A stretch of 64,000 nucleotides of DNA from Methylomonas sp. 11b (GCF_000515215.1 NZ_KI911557.1:1137586-1201585), one strand, 5' to 3'. Shown: positions 27,628-37,654, counted from the stretch's first letter. Made by a program: numbers and translations. The notes: generated by a model not told the origin, from the sequence alone.

Positions 27628-28446
27628 ATGTTACGAATCGCGAAAAATTTATACACCTACAGAGAGCTGATAGCCGCACTCACCTGGAAAAACATCGTTA
27701 TCCGCTATAAACAAGCATACCTCGGAATTTTATGGGCTGTATTAAAGCCTATTATGCTAATGCTGGTCTTTACGTTGGTTAAAGGTTTTGTGGGCATAGA
27801 AACCGGTGGGTTACCTTATCCGCTTATTACGTTTGCGGCACTAATACCTTGGGTATTTTTTCAGGAATCGGTTTCTGAAGGAGTCAATAGCGTCACTTCT
27901 AATGCCAATTTGATCAAGAAAATATATTTCCCGCGCGAAGTTTTTCCGTTAACCGCGATGGTTACCAAACTGGTGGAATTAGTTATCAGTTTTGCGATTT
28001 TGGCTGTCATGATGATTTATTATCATGTGATGCCCACTTTGCATGCGGCCTGGATACCTGTTTTCGTGCTGTACACCATGATAGTCGCCTTAACAATCAG
28101 CTTCTTTGGCGCAGCGATGAATGTATACTACCGCGATATAGCTCAAGCAATACCAATAGCATTATCTTTATTGATGTATGGTTCCCCAGTCATATATCCG
28201 TTGAGCTTGGTGCAAAAGAAATTAGTTATAGAACAAGCAGCGGGCGCGTGGTCCAATGATCTGTATTTTTTATACACACTTAATCCTTTAGTGGGCATTA
28301 TAGATGGATTTCAAAGTGTTTTAATTAGGGCAACCGAGCCCGATTTAAATGTAATTTATCCCGGATTAATTTTGATTTTGGTAATACTGCCGTTCAGCTA
28401 TTGGTTCTTTAAGCGCGCGGAAAGTTGGTTCGCCGATGTCATATAA
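27628..28446 (+). CDS. wzm: Polysaccharide ABC transporter permease (Wzm type)
   Basis: ABC-2 membrane subunit of 272 residues with six hydrophobic segments. It starts YRELIAALTWKNIVIRYKQAYLGILWAVLKP, the amphipathic entry of Wzm/KpsM-type permeases, and contains FPREVFPL and LMYGSPVIYPL. With the ATPase gene 42 bases downstream it forms an exporter that moves finished lipid-linked glycan across the inner membrane. This transport mode differs from Wzx/Wzy polymerisation; neither Wzx nor Wzy is seen in the window. Confidence 0.95.
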   Translation: MLRIAKNLYTYRELIAALTWKNIVIRYKQAYLGILWAVLKPIMLMLVFTLVKGFVGIETGGLPYPLITFAALIPWVFFQESVSEGVNSVTSNANLIKKIYFPREVFPLTAMVTKLVELVISFAILAVMMIYYHVMPTLHAAWIPVFVLYTMIVALTISFFGAAMNVYYRDIAQAIPIALSLLMYGSPVIYPLSLVQKKLVIEQAAGAWSNDLYFLYTLNPLVGIIDGFQSVLIRATEPDLNVIYPGLILILVILPFSYWFFKRAESWFADVI

Positions 28447-28488
28447 TATTCGGCAAAAACTTCAAAATTACATTATTAATTAACATAT

Positions 28489-29697
28489 ATGGCCATCATA
28501 GAAGTCAACCACCTTACCAAAGAATATCAACTCGGTCATCTCATCAGTTTGAAGGAAACAGCTTTAAACGCCTTAAGAAGAATCACCTTCCAACCGGTTA
28601 AAGAACGTGAGCTTTTTAAAGCACTTGACGACATCAATTTTCATATCGACGAAGGAGAAGTCGTTGGCATTATCGGCCATAACGGCGCAGGTAAAAGCAC
28701 CCTACTCAAACACTTGGCCAATATCAGTAACCCAACCAAAGGCGAAGTCATTGTGCGCGGCAGCGTGGCTCCTCTGATCGAAGTGGGTGCAGGCGTGAAT
28801 CCGGAACTGACGGGACGGGAAAATATTTATCTTAACGGCGCGATCCTAGGCATTCCAAAAAAAATCATCCAAAAGAAATTGGATGAAATCATTGATTTCT
28901 CGGAATTGGAACAGTTTATAGATACACCGGTAAAGCGTTATAGCTCCGGGATGACGGTAAAGCTGGGGTTTTCGATAGCCACTACGATGGATGCAGATAT
29001 ATTAATCGTAGATGAGGTGCTAGCGGTTGGTGACTTAGCCTTTCAACGGAAGTGTTTTGATCGAATGGAAGACTTAATAAAACGTCAGAAAAAAACAGTT
29101 TTATTAGTCTCACACAACATCCGTCAAATCCAACGACTGTGTAATAGAGTATTGATGCTGGACCACGGCAGAATTGATAAAGAAGGAAACCCTCAAGAAG
29201 TTTGCGACTACTTTTATCAAAAAAATGATGAAAAAATAAAAGAAAACATTGATACAAATAAAAAACAAATAGAGAGCAGCGGGGAGGTTTTATTATCTGA
29301 AATTTGTTTCGTGGATGCCAACAATTCAATAACTGATTCATTAATATATAATGAGGCACATACCGTACTGTTCACAATTAACGTATTACATGATCTTTAT
29401 GATGTCACTTTTGGCTTTGGTTTCCATACAACAGACTTTATTTATTTAACCACCCACAACAGCGAAGAACAGTTAAATATTCCTTACCTAAAAATGGGTC
29501 AGCACATTATCCGATGTAAAATTAAAAATGTGCCTCTACTTCCAGGAGTGTACTCGATCCGCTTCGGTATAACGTCAGGAGAAGGTGTTAGAACCGTGTT
29601 TTATGGCGAGAACCTTAAGCATTTTCAAATAGAAGGCATAGTACCCATAACCATTAAAGATGGATTTATTGCACTTGATGCAGCATGGGAACTTTAA
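28489..29697 (+). CDS. wzt: Polysaccharide ABC transporter ATPase with Wzt carbohydrate-binding domain
   Basis: Nucleotide-binding subunit of 402 residues partnering the preceding Wzm. Residues 1-245 are the ATPase: Walker A GHNGAGKST (63-71), the gate/loop region GSVAPLIEVGAGVNPELTGR, signature YSSGM, and Walker B ILIVDEVLAVGD. A charged linker (about 245-265) leads to a C-terminal beta-sandwich (about 265-402), the Wzt domain that in O8/O9a-type systems binds a terminal modification on the glycan. A methyltransferase gene follows immediately, so a methyl cap may be the export signal. Confidence 0.94.
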   Translation: MAIIEVNHLTKEYQLGHLISLKETALNALRRITFQPVKERELFKALDDINFHIDEGEVVGIIGHNGAGKSTLLKHLANISNPTKGEVIVRGSVAPLIEVGAGVNPELTGRENIYLNGAILGIPKKIIQKKLDEIIDFSELEQFIDTPVKRYSSGMTVKLGFSIATTMDADILIVDEVLAVGDLAFQRKCFDRMEDLIKRQKKTVLLVSHNIRQIQRLCNRVLMLDHGRIDKEGNPQEVCDYFYQKNDEKIKENIDTNKKQIESSGEVLLSEICFVDANNSITDSLIYNEAHTVLFTINVLHDLYDVTFGFGFHTTDFIYLTTHNSEEQLNIPYLKMGQHIIRCKIKNVPLLPGVYSIRFGITSGEGVRTVFYGENLKHFQIEGIVPITIKDGFIALDAAWEL

Positions 29698-29725
29698 AAA
29701 TCCACTATCACATAAGACCTTTATA

Positions 29726-30727
29726 ATGAAAAAAAAGCTTTCTTGTCGCATATGCAACTCAACTGAAAATCATGAGGTTTTTATCGGACGAGAAATGATG
29801 TTCGGGACTCGAGAAGAATTTGAATATTTCCAATGCGCAGATTGCAAATGCTTGCAAATAACTACCATTCCCGACAATTTAGGTCTATTCTACCCTGAAG
29901 AATATTATTCTTTTTTTACTTCACCCAAAAATCAGAAATCCAGATTAATTAGACTCCTCATAAAACAAAGATTTAGAAATGCAATATTTGACAAGGGTTA
30001 TAAAGTCAATAAAATATTATCGAAATTTGTGAGCATGCCAGACTTACGCATAGACGAAGTATTACCAATTTCTGTAATATTACGTACTTCAGGCATTTCA
30101 AACTTTAACGCTAGATTCTTAGATGTAGGCTGTGGCAGTTGGTCTATATGGCTCGAAATGCTATACACTGCGGGCTTTAAAAATCTTTACGGTGTAGATC
30201 CTTTTATAAAAAAATGTATAAACCTCAATGGAATAACCATATTAAATACCGAACTTAAAGATATTCAAGGTTATTTTGATTTGATTACGATGCATCATTC
30301 GCTTGAACACATACCCAATCAGCGAGAGACGTTAGAACATGCCGCGAATTTACTTACTCCGAATGGCGTAATTCTAATTAGAATACCTACAGTATCATCT
30401 TTTGCTTGGCAACACTATAAGACCAACTGGGTCGAGATGGATCCTCCTCGTCATTTATACCTTCATTCAAAAAAAAGTGTTGAATTGTTAGGCGCACAAG
30501 CAGGATTACAGCTATATGAAACCATATCCGATAGTCTTGACTTTGAACTTTATGGTAGCGAGCAATACTGTCGAGATATACCTCTGACAGATAAAAAATC
30601 ATATTGGTCAAACCGTAATAGTACGATTTTCACTTCAAAGGAGCTATTAGATTTCAAGGATATGGCTAGAAACATAAACGCCAATAACACAGCAGGTAGA
30701 ATGTGTTTTTTCTTTAAGAAGCGCTAA
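29726..30727 (+). CDS. SAM-dependent methyltransferase with N-terminal zinc ribbon
   Basis: A 333-residue class I methyltransferase. Two Cys pairs near the start (SCRICNST and CADCKC) form a probable zinc ribbon. The SAM-binding core has FLDVGCGSW, GVDPF and the acidic/His stretch FDLITMHHSLEHIP. I chose ATG 29726 (MKKKLSCRIC) since the longer frame overlaps wzt without reason. Such enzymes occur in glycan clusters as sugar O- or C-methyltransferases. Target unknown; placement next to wzt suggests chain-end modification. Base composition is clearly AT-rich. Confidence 0.85.
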   Translation: MKKKLSCRICNSTENHEVFIGREMMFGTREEFEYFQCADCKCLQITTIPDNLGLFYPEEYYSFFTSPKNQKSRLIRLLIKQRFRNAIFDKGYKVNKILSKFVSMPDLRIDEVLPISVILRTSGISNFNARFLDVGCGSWSIWLEMLYTAGFKNLYGVDPFIKKCINLNGITILNTELKDIQGYFDLITMHHSLEHIPNQRETLEHAANLLTPNGVILIRIPTVSSFAWQHYKTNWVEMDPPRHLYLHSKKSVELLGAQAGLQLYETISDSLDFELYGSEQYCRDIPLTDKKSYWSNRNSTIFTSKELLDFKDMARNINANNTAGRMCFFFKKR

Positions 30728-30732
30728 AAAGC

Positions 30733-31758
30733 ATGCCAAAAATAAGTGTTTGTATCCCTACATTCAATGGGGAACGTTATTTAAAAGAAACTTTATCTAG
30801 CGTACTAGCCCAAACTTATAAGGACTTTGAAGTGATCGTTGTCGATGATCACTCTAATGATAGTACTTGCAACATTGTAAACAAATTTGTAGCTATCGAC
30901 TCCCGCGTATTTTTGTATGTTAACGAAAAAAACCAGGGACTGGTAGGAAACTGGAATAGATGTGTCGATATTGCCAAAGGAGAATGGATAAAATTTGTAT
31001 TCCAAGATGATTTACTTCATCCAGATTGTATCGGAAAAATGATGGCGCATGCCAACAAGTCAAATCAATTCATAGTTTGTCAAAGAGACGTAATATATAA
31101 TGATTACGATAAAAATAGCTCTAACCTTGCACAGACTATAAATGAACTGCCTTATCTTAAATCCATATTCCCAAACGGCGGATATATAAATCCAGAGACA
31201 ATCAGGAAGACATCATTGGAATATCCGGATAAAAACTACTTTGGTGAACCAACGGCAACGCTACTCCATCGAGATTTATTTTCAAAATATGGAAAATTTA
31301 ATCCATTGCTTGCACAATTATGTGATTACGAGTACTGGATACGTGTTGCTAGTAACGAGGGTTTGTTTATTGTTCCCCAGATATTGGCTAGTTTCCGCGT
31401 ACATAATGACAGCACAACGTCAAAGAACAATGATAACAAATTATTTATCATGGAGTACCTAGATAGATTAGCCGTACGTTACGAAATTTTATTTAATCAA
31501 CACTTTTCTGGACTTAGGCACCAAGCCAAAAAGTCCAAACCTCAAATTAATTTAAGGAAAGAATTTTACAATCTTATGATCGAAGCGGAATGGTTTGCCA
31601 AAGAATTCTCTAACTCTAAAATGGACTTATCATACCCCCTATTAAAAGAGCTTGAGTTTTTCATTTATCAACATCCAAACTTATATAAAACTTTGTTTTT
31701 CTGGCGTCGGAAGACATATAAATGGTTGGAAAAGAACGTGTTGTGGCGACTTAGATAA
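30733..31758 (+). CDS. GT2 family glycosyltransferase (copy 2)
   Basis: GT-A enzyme of 341 residues: ISVCIPTFNGERYL, VIVVDDHSND, and FVFQDDLLHPDC in the metal-motif position (QDD rather than DxD), then LCDYEYWIRVAS as base-motif region. It lacks the TPR-like tail of the other GT2 enzymes here. It is strongly AT-rich (codons such as ATA and AAT frequent), unlike the flanks of the window. It starts 5 bases after the methyltransferase stop. Confidence 0.9.
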   Translation: MPKISVCIPTFNGERYLKETLSSVLAQTYKDFEVIVVDDHSNDSTCNIVNKFVAIDSRVFLYVNEKNQGLVGNWNRCVDIAKGEWIKFVFQDDLLHPDCIGKMMAHANKSNQFIVCQRDVIYNDYDKNSSNLAQTINELPYLKSIFPNGGYINPETIRKTSLEYPDKNYFGEPTATLLHRDLFSKYGKFNPLLAQLCDYEYWIRVASNEGLFIVPQILASFRVHNDSTTSKNNDNKLFIMEYLDRLAVRYEILFNQHFSGLRHQAKKSKPQINLRKEFYNLMIEAEWFAKEFSNSKMDLSYPLLKELEFFIYQHPNLYKTLFFWRRKTYKWLEKNVLWRLR

Positions 31759-31813
31759 GCTCTTTAAAATATAAATATTTTTTCAAAAATACCTCAAGAC
31801 ATTATAATCTCGT

Positions 31814-32773
31814 ATGAAAACTCAAAGTCCATTAGCGAGTGTTATTTTACCCGTATACAACGGAAAAAAATTCATACGTGACGCAGTTCACTCCATATTA
31901 ACGCAGAGTCATATTAATTTAGAATTACTAATCGTAGATGACGGTTCTACCGATGAAAGTACTAGTATAATTAAAGAGCTTTCAGAAAAAGACAACAGAA
32001 TTCGTTTTTTTCAGCAAAAAAACAGCGGAGTCGCTGGAGCGCGCAACCTAGCCTTGCGGGAGGCAAAAGGCGAATACATCGGATTTATTGACCAAGATGA
32101 TATATGGCTAACCGATAAGCTTGAATCCCAAATCACTTATTTTAAGCAAAACCCTGAAGCTGTTTTCCTCCACGGCAATATTGAATATATTGACGACCAG
32201 CTTACCCCGCTTGATAAAAGTCTCTATCCCTGGGAAACCAATGCATCTGGTCATTGTTTTGAACGCTTGTTCGTTTGGAATGCTATTGCTATTCAGACTG
32301 TTTGTTTTAAACGAAAATGCATGGAAACGGTTGGTTTTTTACGAGAGGAAGTGCCAGGTGTTGACGATTACGACTACTGGCTTAGGTTTTCGCGCTTTTT
32401 TCCTATAGATTATCTTGATAAAACTTTCGCTCTTTATCGTTTTCATGGTGAAAATGAAAGCCATAAGTGGCACTTGCAAGATATAAAACGGGCAAAGGTT
32501 TTGGAAGGTATTTTGCAGGATTTTCCAGACATTTATCTAGAAATTGGAAAAACTAGAGTCAACAATCAACTTTCGGCGCTTTATCGAGAAATAGCTATTG
32601 AATTTATCAGAAAAAACAACAACAAGGAAGCCCGCACCTATTCGTTTAAAGCTTTTGTTAAAGCCCCCTTCAAATTTGAGAATATTTTTACTCTTTTAAT
32701 GAGCCTCATACCAAATCAGGTTTTATCGTCTTTACGTTGGTATATTTCCAAAATCAATCCGCCACCAAAATGA
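31814..32773 (+). CDS. GT2 family glycosyltransferase (copy 3)
   Basis: GT-A enzyme of 319 residues: ASVILPVYNGKKFI, LLIVDDGSTDEST, metal motif FIDQDDIW, and VDDYDYWLRF. The tail carries EARTYSFKAFVKAP and LLMSLIPNQVLSSLR, matching the tail pattern of the enzymes at 24738 and 37655. It is AT-rich like its neighbours. Its stop overlaps the start of the following GT4 gene (ATGA), which indicates coupled translation. Confidence 0.92.
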   Translation: MKTQSPLASVILPVYNGKKFIRDAVHSILTQSHINLELLIVDDGSTDESTSIIKELSEKDNRIRFFQQKNSGVAGARNLALREAKGEYIGFIDQDDIWLTDKLESQITYFKQNPEAVFLHGNIEYIDDQLTPLDKSLYPWETNASGHCFERLFVWNAIAIQTVCFKRKCMETVGFLREEVPGVDDYDYWLRFSRFFPIDYLDKTFALYRFHGENESHKWHLQDIKRAKVLEGILQDFPDIYLEIGKTRVNNQLSALYREIAIEFIRKNNNKEARTYSFKAFVKAPFKFENIFTLLMSLIPNQVLSSLRWYISKINPPPK

Positions 32774-34164
32774 TTATCAAGCATCAAGTGCAAAAGGTTT
32801 TGTTTATTCAGCATGGTGCTACCGTGATGGGGGGCGTCGAGCGCTTGTTATTGCAGATAACGGACTCCTATCGAACAAAAGGCATACAATCAATCGTTGT
32901 ATTGCCGGAGCAAGGAGAATTAGTTACCCGGTTAAATGCCATAGGCATAGAAACTAGAATTGTGCCGGCCGTTCTATTTCCGGGTGAATACGAACTTGGC
33001 ATTAATCAATACCTTTCAGGGATCATTGAAAGATCGCAACAAATTTTGCAGATTATCAAGGACGAAGATATTGACATAGTTCACACCCATACAGTCTATC
33101 CGTTTGACGGCGCGCTTGCAGCCCATAAAGCCAATATTCCTCATATATGGCACGTACATAGTAATTTTGATATAGACACAACCCCAACGCTATTAAAAGC
33201 TTTCCCTCTATCGAACGAGAATGTAATATCTCTTTATGCCAATCTATGCGATACATTGGTCGGAGTGAGCAGTCGTACCTTAAAATTTTTTGAAAAAAGC
33301 AAGGACCTCCCTGCTAGAGTCATTTTGAACGCTCTTAATGTCCATGACTTTGATTGTAAAGCTGCAGAAAACCCAGACTCAGATTTGCGCGATATATTAA
33401 ATATTTCGGAAAATTCCCGCTTGGTTGGTTTTGTTGGCAGAATATGCGAGCAAAAAGATCCTTTAACATTTTTATACGCAGCCAGAATAATTTCTGAAAA
33501 ATTCCCGCACGTCCATTTTGTAATGATCGGACCTCCTGACGATCATGCATTAACAACCAAATTAAAGGAGACGATTTCAAGTGCCCCCTGTGCCAATCAT
33601 TTTCATATACTTGGTGAACGGGAAGATATTCCTGCGTTACTGCCACAATTGGACGTAATACTCATCACGTCTATTTTTGAAGGATTGGCGGGTATTTGTC
33701 TTGAAGCATTGGCTGCACGTTGCCCCACAGTTTCCACACGATGTGGTGGCTCGGAAGATGTCATTACTGATGGCTTCAATGGGTTTCTAGTAGATATTGG
33801 TGATTATCGAGGAATTGCACAGAAAGCAATTGCTATTTTAGAAAATGAAGAGCTATCTAACAATCTAAAAGCTGCTGGTAGAAAGCGAGTTGAAGAAGAC
33901 TTTTCTTGGGATAGATTTATCGACCAATTTATCGAACTGTACTCTGAATTACAAGAAAGACATCATGACATAGTTAAAACCAACCCAGCTTTGGAATTAT
34001 GTTTCCATCTTATTGCCAGAAATGCCTCATTAGCACTAAAACTTGATAACCATAATAATAGGATTTCAGAACTTGAAGGATTCTTTAATAGATTGCAAGT
34101 TACGACCATCTACCGAGCTATAAAATATATTTATAAAATTCTTGGTGGAAATACTCGATCATAA
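32770..34164 (+). CDS. GT4 family glycosyltransferase (copy 2)
   Basis: GT-B enzyme of 464 residues. The start (MIIKHQVQKVLFIQHG) overlaps the preceding stop by 4 bases; a longer frame beginning 33 bases upstream is not needed. Features: GGVERLLLQI acceptor loop, VHTHTVYPFDGALAA, VGFVGRICEQKDP, and the donor motif SIFEGLAGICLEALAARCPTV. About 70 residues beyond the GT-B fold (after about 395) form a helical extension. It shares this architecture with the GT4 at 36254. Confidence 0.92.
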   Translation: MIIKHQVQKVLFIQHGATVMGGVERLLLQITDSYRTKGIQSIVVLPEQGELVTRLNAIGIETRIVPAVLFPGEYELGINQYLSGIIERSQQILQIIKDEDIDIVHTHTVYPFDGALAAHKANIPHIWHVHSNFDIDTTPTLLKAFPLSNENVISLYANLCDTLVGVSSRTLKFFEKSKDLPARVILNALNVHDFDCKAAENPDSDLRDILNISENSRLVGFVGRICEQKDPLTFLYAARIISEKFPHVHFVMIGPPDDHALTTKLKETISSAPCANHFHILGEREDIPALLPQLDVILITSIFEGLAGICLEALAARCPTVSTRCGGSEDVITDGFNGFLVDIGDYRGIAQKAIAILENEELSNNLKAAGRKRVEEDFSWDRFIDQFIELYSELQERHHDIVKTNPALELCFHLIARNASLALKLDNHNNRISELEGFFNRLQVTTIYRAIKYIYKILGGNTRS

Positions 34165-36257
34165 TGGCAAAGGTAGTTGGTGATAACGCTAATATGGCAC
34201 AATCTTTAGCTCCCTCACCTGTTATCAGCGCGATTATGGCTGTTTACAATACCGAACGGTATTTAACCGAGGCTATTCAAAGCATTCTGTCGCAATCTTT
34301 TACGGATTTTGAATTGGTAATTGTCGATGATGGCAGCACCGACGGCAGCCCGGAGATTTTGAGAAATCTCGCCCAACAAGATTCTCGCATCAAACTCATC
34401 ACTCAAGTCAATGCCGGCATAGGCGCTGCAACACAAAGAGGAATTGTCGAAAGCCAGGGCGAATATATCGCCATTATGGACTCGGACGATATTTCCCTCC
34501 CTGATCGACTAAAGCTACAGAAACAGTTCCTCGATCAGCATCCGGACATCGACGCGGTCGGTAGCCAATGGCGAATGTTGCACGCCGACGGTCGAGATAT
34601 CGGCATCGATACGCACCCGACTGACTCGGAGAGAATTTCGGTGTTGATGTACGCTTTTTTTTCGCTGCATCATCCAACCACGATGATTAGACGACACGCA
34701 TTGGAAAAAGTGGGCGGATACTCCGTAGACCGCAGTTGCCTGGTGCCTGACTACGACTTATTTATGCGCATGCAATTGGCGGGATGCCGGTTCGCCAATC
34801 TGCCGGAAATTTTGTTCATCTGGCGCTTAAATCCGGCCAGCACCACGCACCACAAAGCATGCGCCCAAGCCGCCTCGGTTGCCGATGTTCGAGATACAGG
34901 GTTTAAACAACTGCTATTGAACGATCCTCAGCGGGCTGAGACCATAGCAAAATCGATTGTTCAGTCTTTTCCAACCGGCACATGGCAAGACGAGAGAATC
35001 AGACAACTACTGCCCGAGCGCGAACCGTCTTTGTTGTATCGCACCTGGCTAAATCTCCCCGACGACACCCAAGAAGATCGTTTAAACAAGGCGTTGGTCT
35101 TGTGGTTGAAAAAGCCGGATCAATGTTGTGAATCCTTGCGCGAACAATTGATCGCCAACAATAAGCCTTGGCTGGCGACATTGGTGGACGCATATCGGGG
35201 TTACAAGAGGGTAGATCCTGCCCTGTATTGCGATAAACTTGCCATCCGCCCCGACGATCAGATTGCAGTAAGTCTATTTGTCACTTATAGCAGCGCAAAC
35301 GAAGATTTTAATCAGCGTCTGCACCAAGCGCTCACATTGAAAGCTAAAGCCAAGTTTCCGATTGAAATTATTGTTGTTTCAATCACCCCCGATTGCAGCC
35401 TAAAACCTTTTGCTCAGTTACTTTCGATGCATGAATGCATTTTCGATGACGGCGGACTTGCTTGGCATACGGCAATACACACGGCTAGTGGTGCGTATTT
35501 CGCGTATCTGGAAGATAACTTTAGATTCAATTTGGATGTACTACTGGAAACTCTGGATAGCCAAATCCAGCATAAAACCCGTATTTCATTTATGGCGGAT
35601 ACCCGGTATTTTACCGACGCATTGGATGAAAATGACCAGCCGGCCCTGGACAATCGATTTCGCCCGGTGTGGACGCGTAGCACTCTGCTGGGAAAAGATC
35701 GCGTACGCCTAAGTAATTTCATTCATCACCGCGGCTTGCTAAATAATTTCAATGGCAATTTAAATGAAATTGGATTAGCGGCCGGCAGACTACTGGGTAG
35801 ATATTTAGCCATTAAAAACGAATTTAATATTATCGATGGAGCTGTTAATTATTTCATCCCCGCAATAGCTTTAAATAGCAACCCATTACCTTTATTTCAA
35901 CAAACTATTGGCGATTGGTACCTGGATTATGGCATGACAAACTTTCCTGACCTTGTATTCCATGACAATTTGTCAAAGTCTAAAATTGAGCATTATGCTC
36001 AAACCCTTTCAACAGCTTGGCTCAACAAAAATTTACATGTATACCCAGGCAATGCATCAACGCTGGAAAGCTTCTACCTCAACCGCGTCAATTTAGCGAT
36101 CAGAATACCATTATTTAGATACTTACTCGCACACAACAAGAAAACTTATTTACTCACCTTTTGGCGGAACAAGGCTTATCTAAATGCAGCGCTGGCTTTA
36201 TTTTATTGTGTGTATCAGGCCATAGTCATTCGTTTTTTTTCTCCGCACAAAAAATGA
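34164..36257 (+). CDS. Long GT2 glycosyltransferase with second GT-A-like domain
   Basis: A 697-residue protein. Residues 20-235 are a full GT2 domain: SAIMAVYNTERYL, LVIVDDGSTDGS, MDSDDISLPDR, and VPDYDLFMRM. After a helical spacer, residues about 368-600 look like a degenerate second GT-A domain (IEIIVVSI, then HTASGAYFAYLEDNFRFN where a GT2 would read G-Y-AFLDADD). The last 100 residues are helical and basic with a hydrophobic stretch. The start shares one base with the preceding stop; Met11 is a possible alternative. Either a bifunctional transferase or a catalytic plus acceptor-binding pair. Confidence 0.88.
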   Translation: MAKVVGDNANMAQSLAPSPVISAIMAVYNTERYLTEAIQSILSQSFTDFELVIVDDGSTDGSPEILRNLAQQDSRIKLITQVNAGIGAATQRGIVESQGEYIAIMDSDDISLPDRLKLQKQFLDQHPDIDAVGSQWRMLHADGRDIGIDTHPTDSERISVLMYAFFSLHHPTTMIRRHALEKVGGYSVDRSCLVPDYDLFMRMQLAGCRFANLPEILFIWRLNPASTTHHKACAQAASVADVRDTGFKQLLLNDPQRAETIAKSIVQSFPTGTWQDERIRQLLPEREPSLLYRTWLNLPDDTQEDRLNKALVLWLKKPDQCCESLREQLIANNKPWLATLVDAYRGYKRVDPALYCDKLAIRPDDQIAVSLFVTYSSANEDFNQRLHQALTLKAKAKFPIEIIVVSITPDCSLKPFAQLLSMHECIFDDGGLAWHTAIHTASGAYFAYLEDNFRFNLDVLLETLDSQIQHKTRISFMADTRYFTDALDENDQPALDNRFRPVWTRSTLLGKDRVRLSNFIHHRGLLNNFNGNLNEIGLAAGRLLGRYLAIKNEFNIIDGAVNYFIPAIALNSNPLPLFQQTIGDWYLDYGMTNFPDLVFHDNLSKSKIEHYAQTLSTAWLNKNLHVYPGNASTLESFYLNRVNLAIRIPLFRYLLAHNKKTYLLTFWRNKAYLNAALALFYCVYQAIVIRFFSPHKK

Positions 36258-37582
36258 AAACTCTACATATTTTCCATAATAGTGATTTAAAAAACGGGGT
36301 TGATAAAACCACCTGTACATTGATGGTTGCATTGAAAAAACTGGGCGTCGAACCTATCGCGGTGGTGCCCAAAGTTGGTAATGTCACTGAATATTTGCAG
36401 TCTCAAGCGATTCGTTACTGGCTGGTCCCATATTCCTGCTGCGTAAGCCGAACAGAGCGTGCGCAATTTAAGTTTTACGGAGATTCTTTCTCCCAGTTGG
36501 AAAGTTTAATTACGTTGATACGCCAGGAAAATCCCGACATTATTCATATTAACACTGGTCATTTACTACATGCCGGTATTGCCGCCGCGCGTCAAAGAAT
36601 TCCTGCCATTTGGCATATTCATGCTCCATTTGCGGAAGACTTGTCCCGTTATGAATCCAGCGTTGGCGTCGGCGGCTATATTCACCTATTAAAACAATTG
36701 AGCAGCCGCATCATCGGCGTATCCGCGGACGTTGGTAAATCGCTATCGGAACATTTGCCGCCAGACAGAATAAATACCCTCTACAACGGCATCGACATTG
36801 AAGAATTGCGTAGTTCTGCCAAGGCATCTTCAACCGATATTCGCGCGGAATTGGGACTTTCCGCAGATGCAAAATTGGTAATCGGCGTGGGTCGCATCTC
36901 CGCGCAAAAGGATTTTGCGGCCTTTGCCAGAGTAGCCGCCAAGATCGTTCCGCTTAAATCCGAGTGCTATTTCGTTATCGCCGGCCCAAAACAGGAGACG
37001 GAGGCTGTCCGCTTGTTGGAAGACGAATTAGAACGTGGCCAATTAAACAACAAGTTATTTATACTCGGACCGCGAGATGACATTGCCGCCCTGCTGGCAC
37101 AAAGCTCTATATTTCTCTCCACGGCAATTTTTGAAGGCCAGGGCATTGCCGCGCTGGAGGCAATGGCTTTGGGTACGCCACCCGTAGCGATGGCGTGTTC
37201 CGGACTGCGCGAATGCATCGTTAACGGACACGACGGCATTTTGGTAGAACCGGGGGATGAAAGTTCCGCCGCCACAGCCATTTTGCACCTGCTGGACGAC
37301 CCGAAATTCTCTCGAAAACTCACCGCCAACGCCTGCATCTCTGTGGCTGACAAATTTTCCAGCCACGAATACGCCAAGCAATTTCTGAGCATCGCCAACG
37401 CTGCGTTGGCATACGGCCCAGCGGCGATTTCTGATCAAGAACTTGATCTGCTATCGGGATTATTGGGACAAATCAATAATGCCCATCTGCGTTTGCTAGG
37501 CTTTGAACAGCAAACCTTAAATCAACGCATAAAAGGCATTCTCTGGGAATGGCGCCAACAGCTAAAGGCAATATTCCAATAA
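36254..37582 (+). CDS. GT4 family glycosyltransferase (copy 3)
   Basis: GT-B enzyme of 442 residues. The start MKTLHIFHNSDLKNGVDKT overlaps the previous stop by 4 bases (ATGA). Features: IIHINTGHLLHAGIAAA, IIGVSADVGKSL, IGVGRISAQKDF, and the donor motif TAIFEGQGIAALEAMALGTPPV followed by GLRECIVNGHDGILV. About 60 residues after the fold make a helical tail (LLGQINNAHLRLLGFEQQ), as in the GT4 at 32770. GC content returns to the window norm here. Confidence 0.92.
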   Translation: MKTLHIFHNSDLKNGVDKTTCTLMVALKKLGVEPIAVVPKVGNVTEYLQSQAIRYWLVPYSCCVSRTERAQFKFYGDSFSQLESLITLIRQENPDIIHINTGHLLHAGIAAARQRIPAIWHIHAPFAEDLSRYESSVGVGGYIHLLKQLSSRIIGVSADVGKSLSEHLPPDRINTLYNGIDIEELRSSAKASSTDIRAELGLSADAKLVIGVGRISAQKDFAAFARVAAKIVPLKSECYFVIAGPKQETEAVRLLEDELERGQLNNKLFILGPRDDIAALLAQSSIFLSTAIFEGQGIAALEAMALGTPPVAMACSGLRECIVNGHDGILVEPGDESSAATAILHLLDDPKFSRKLTANACISVADKFSSHEYAKQFLSIANAALAYGPAAISDQELDLLSGLLGQINNAHLRLLGFEQQTLNQRIKGILWEWRQQLKAIFQ

Positions 37583-37654
37583 AAGCTCGAATTGCCACAA
37601 TTTCATTTAAAATGAATTTCGCACAATCAACTGCCTGATTCAGGCGAATCCAGC

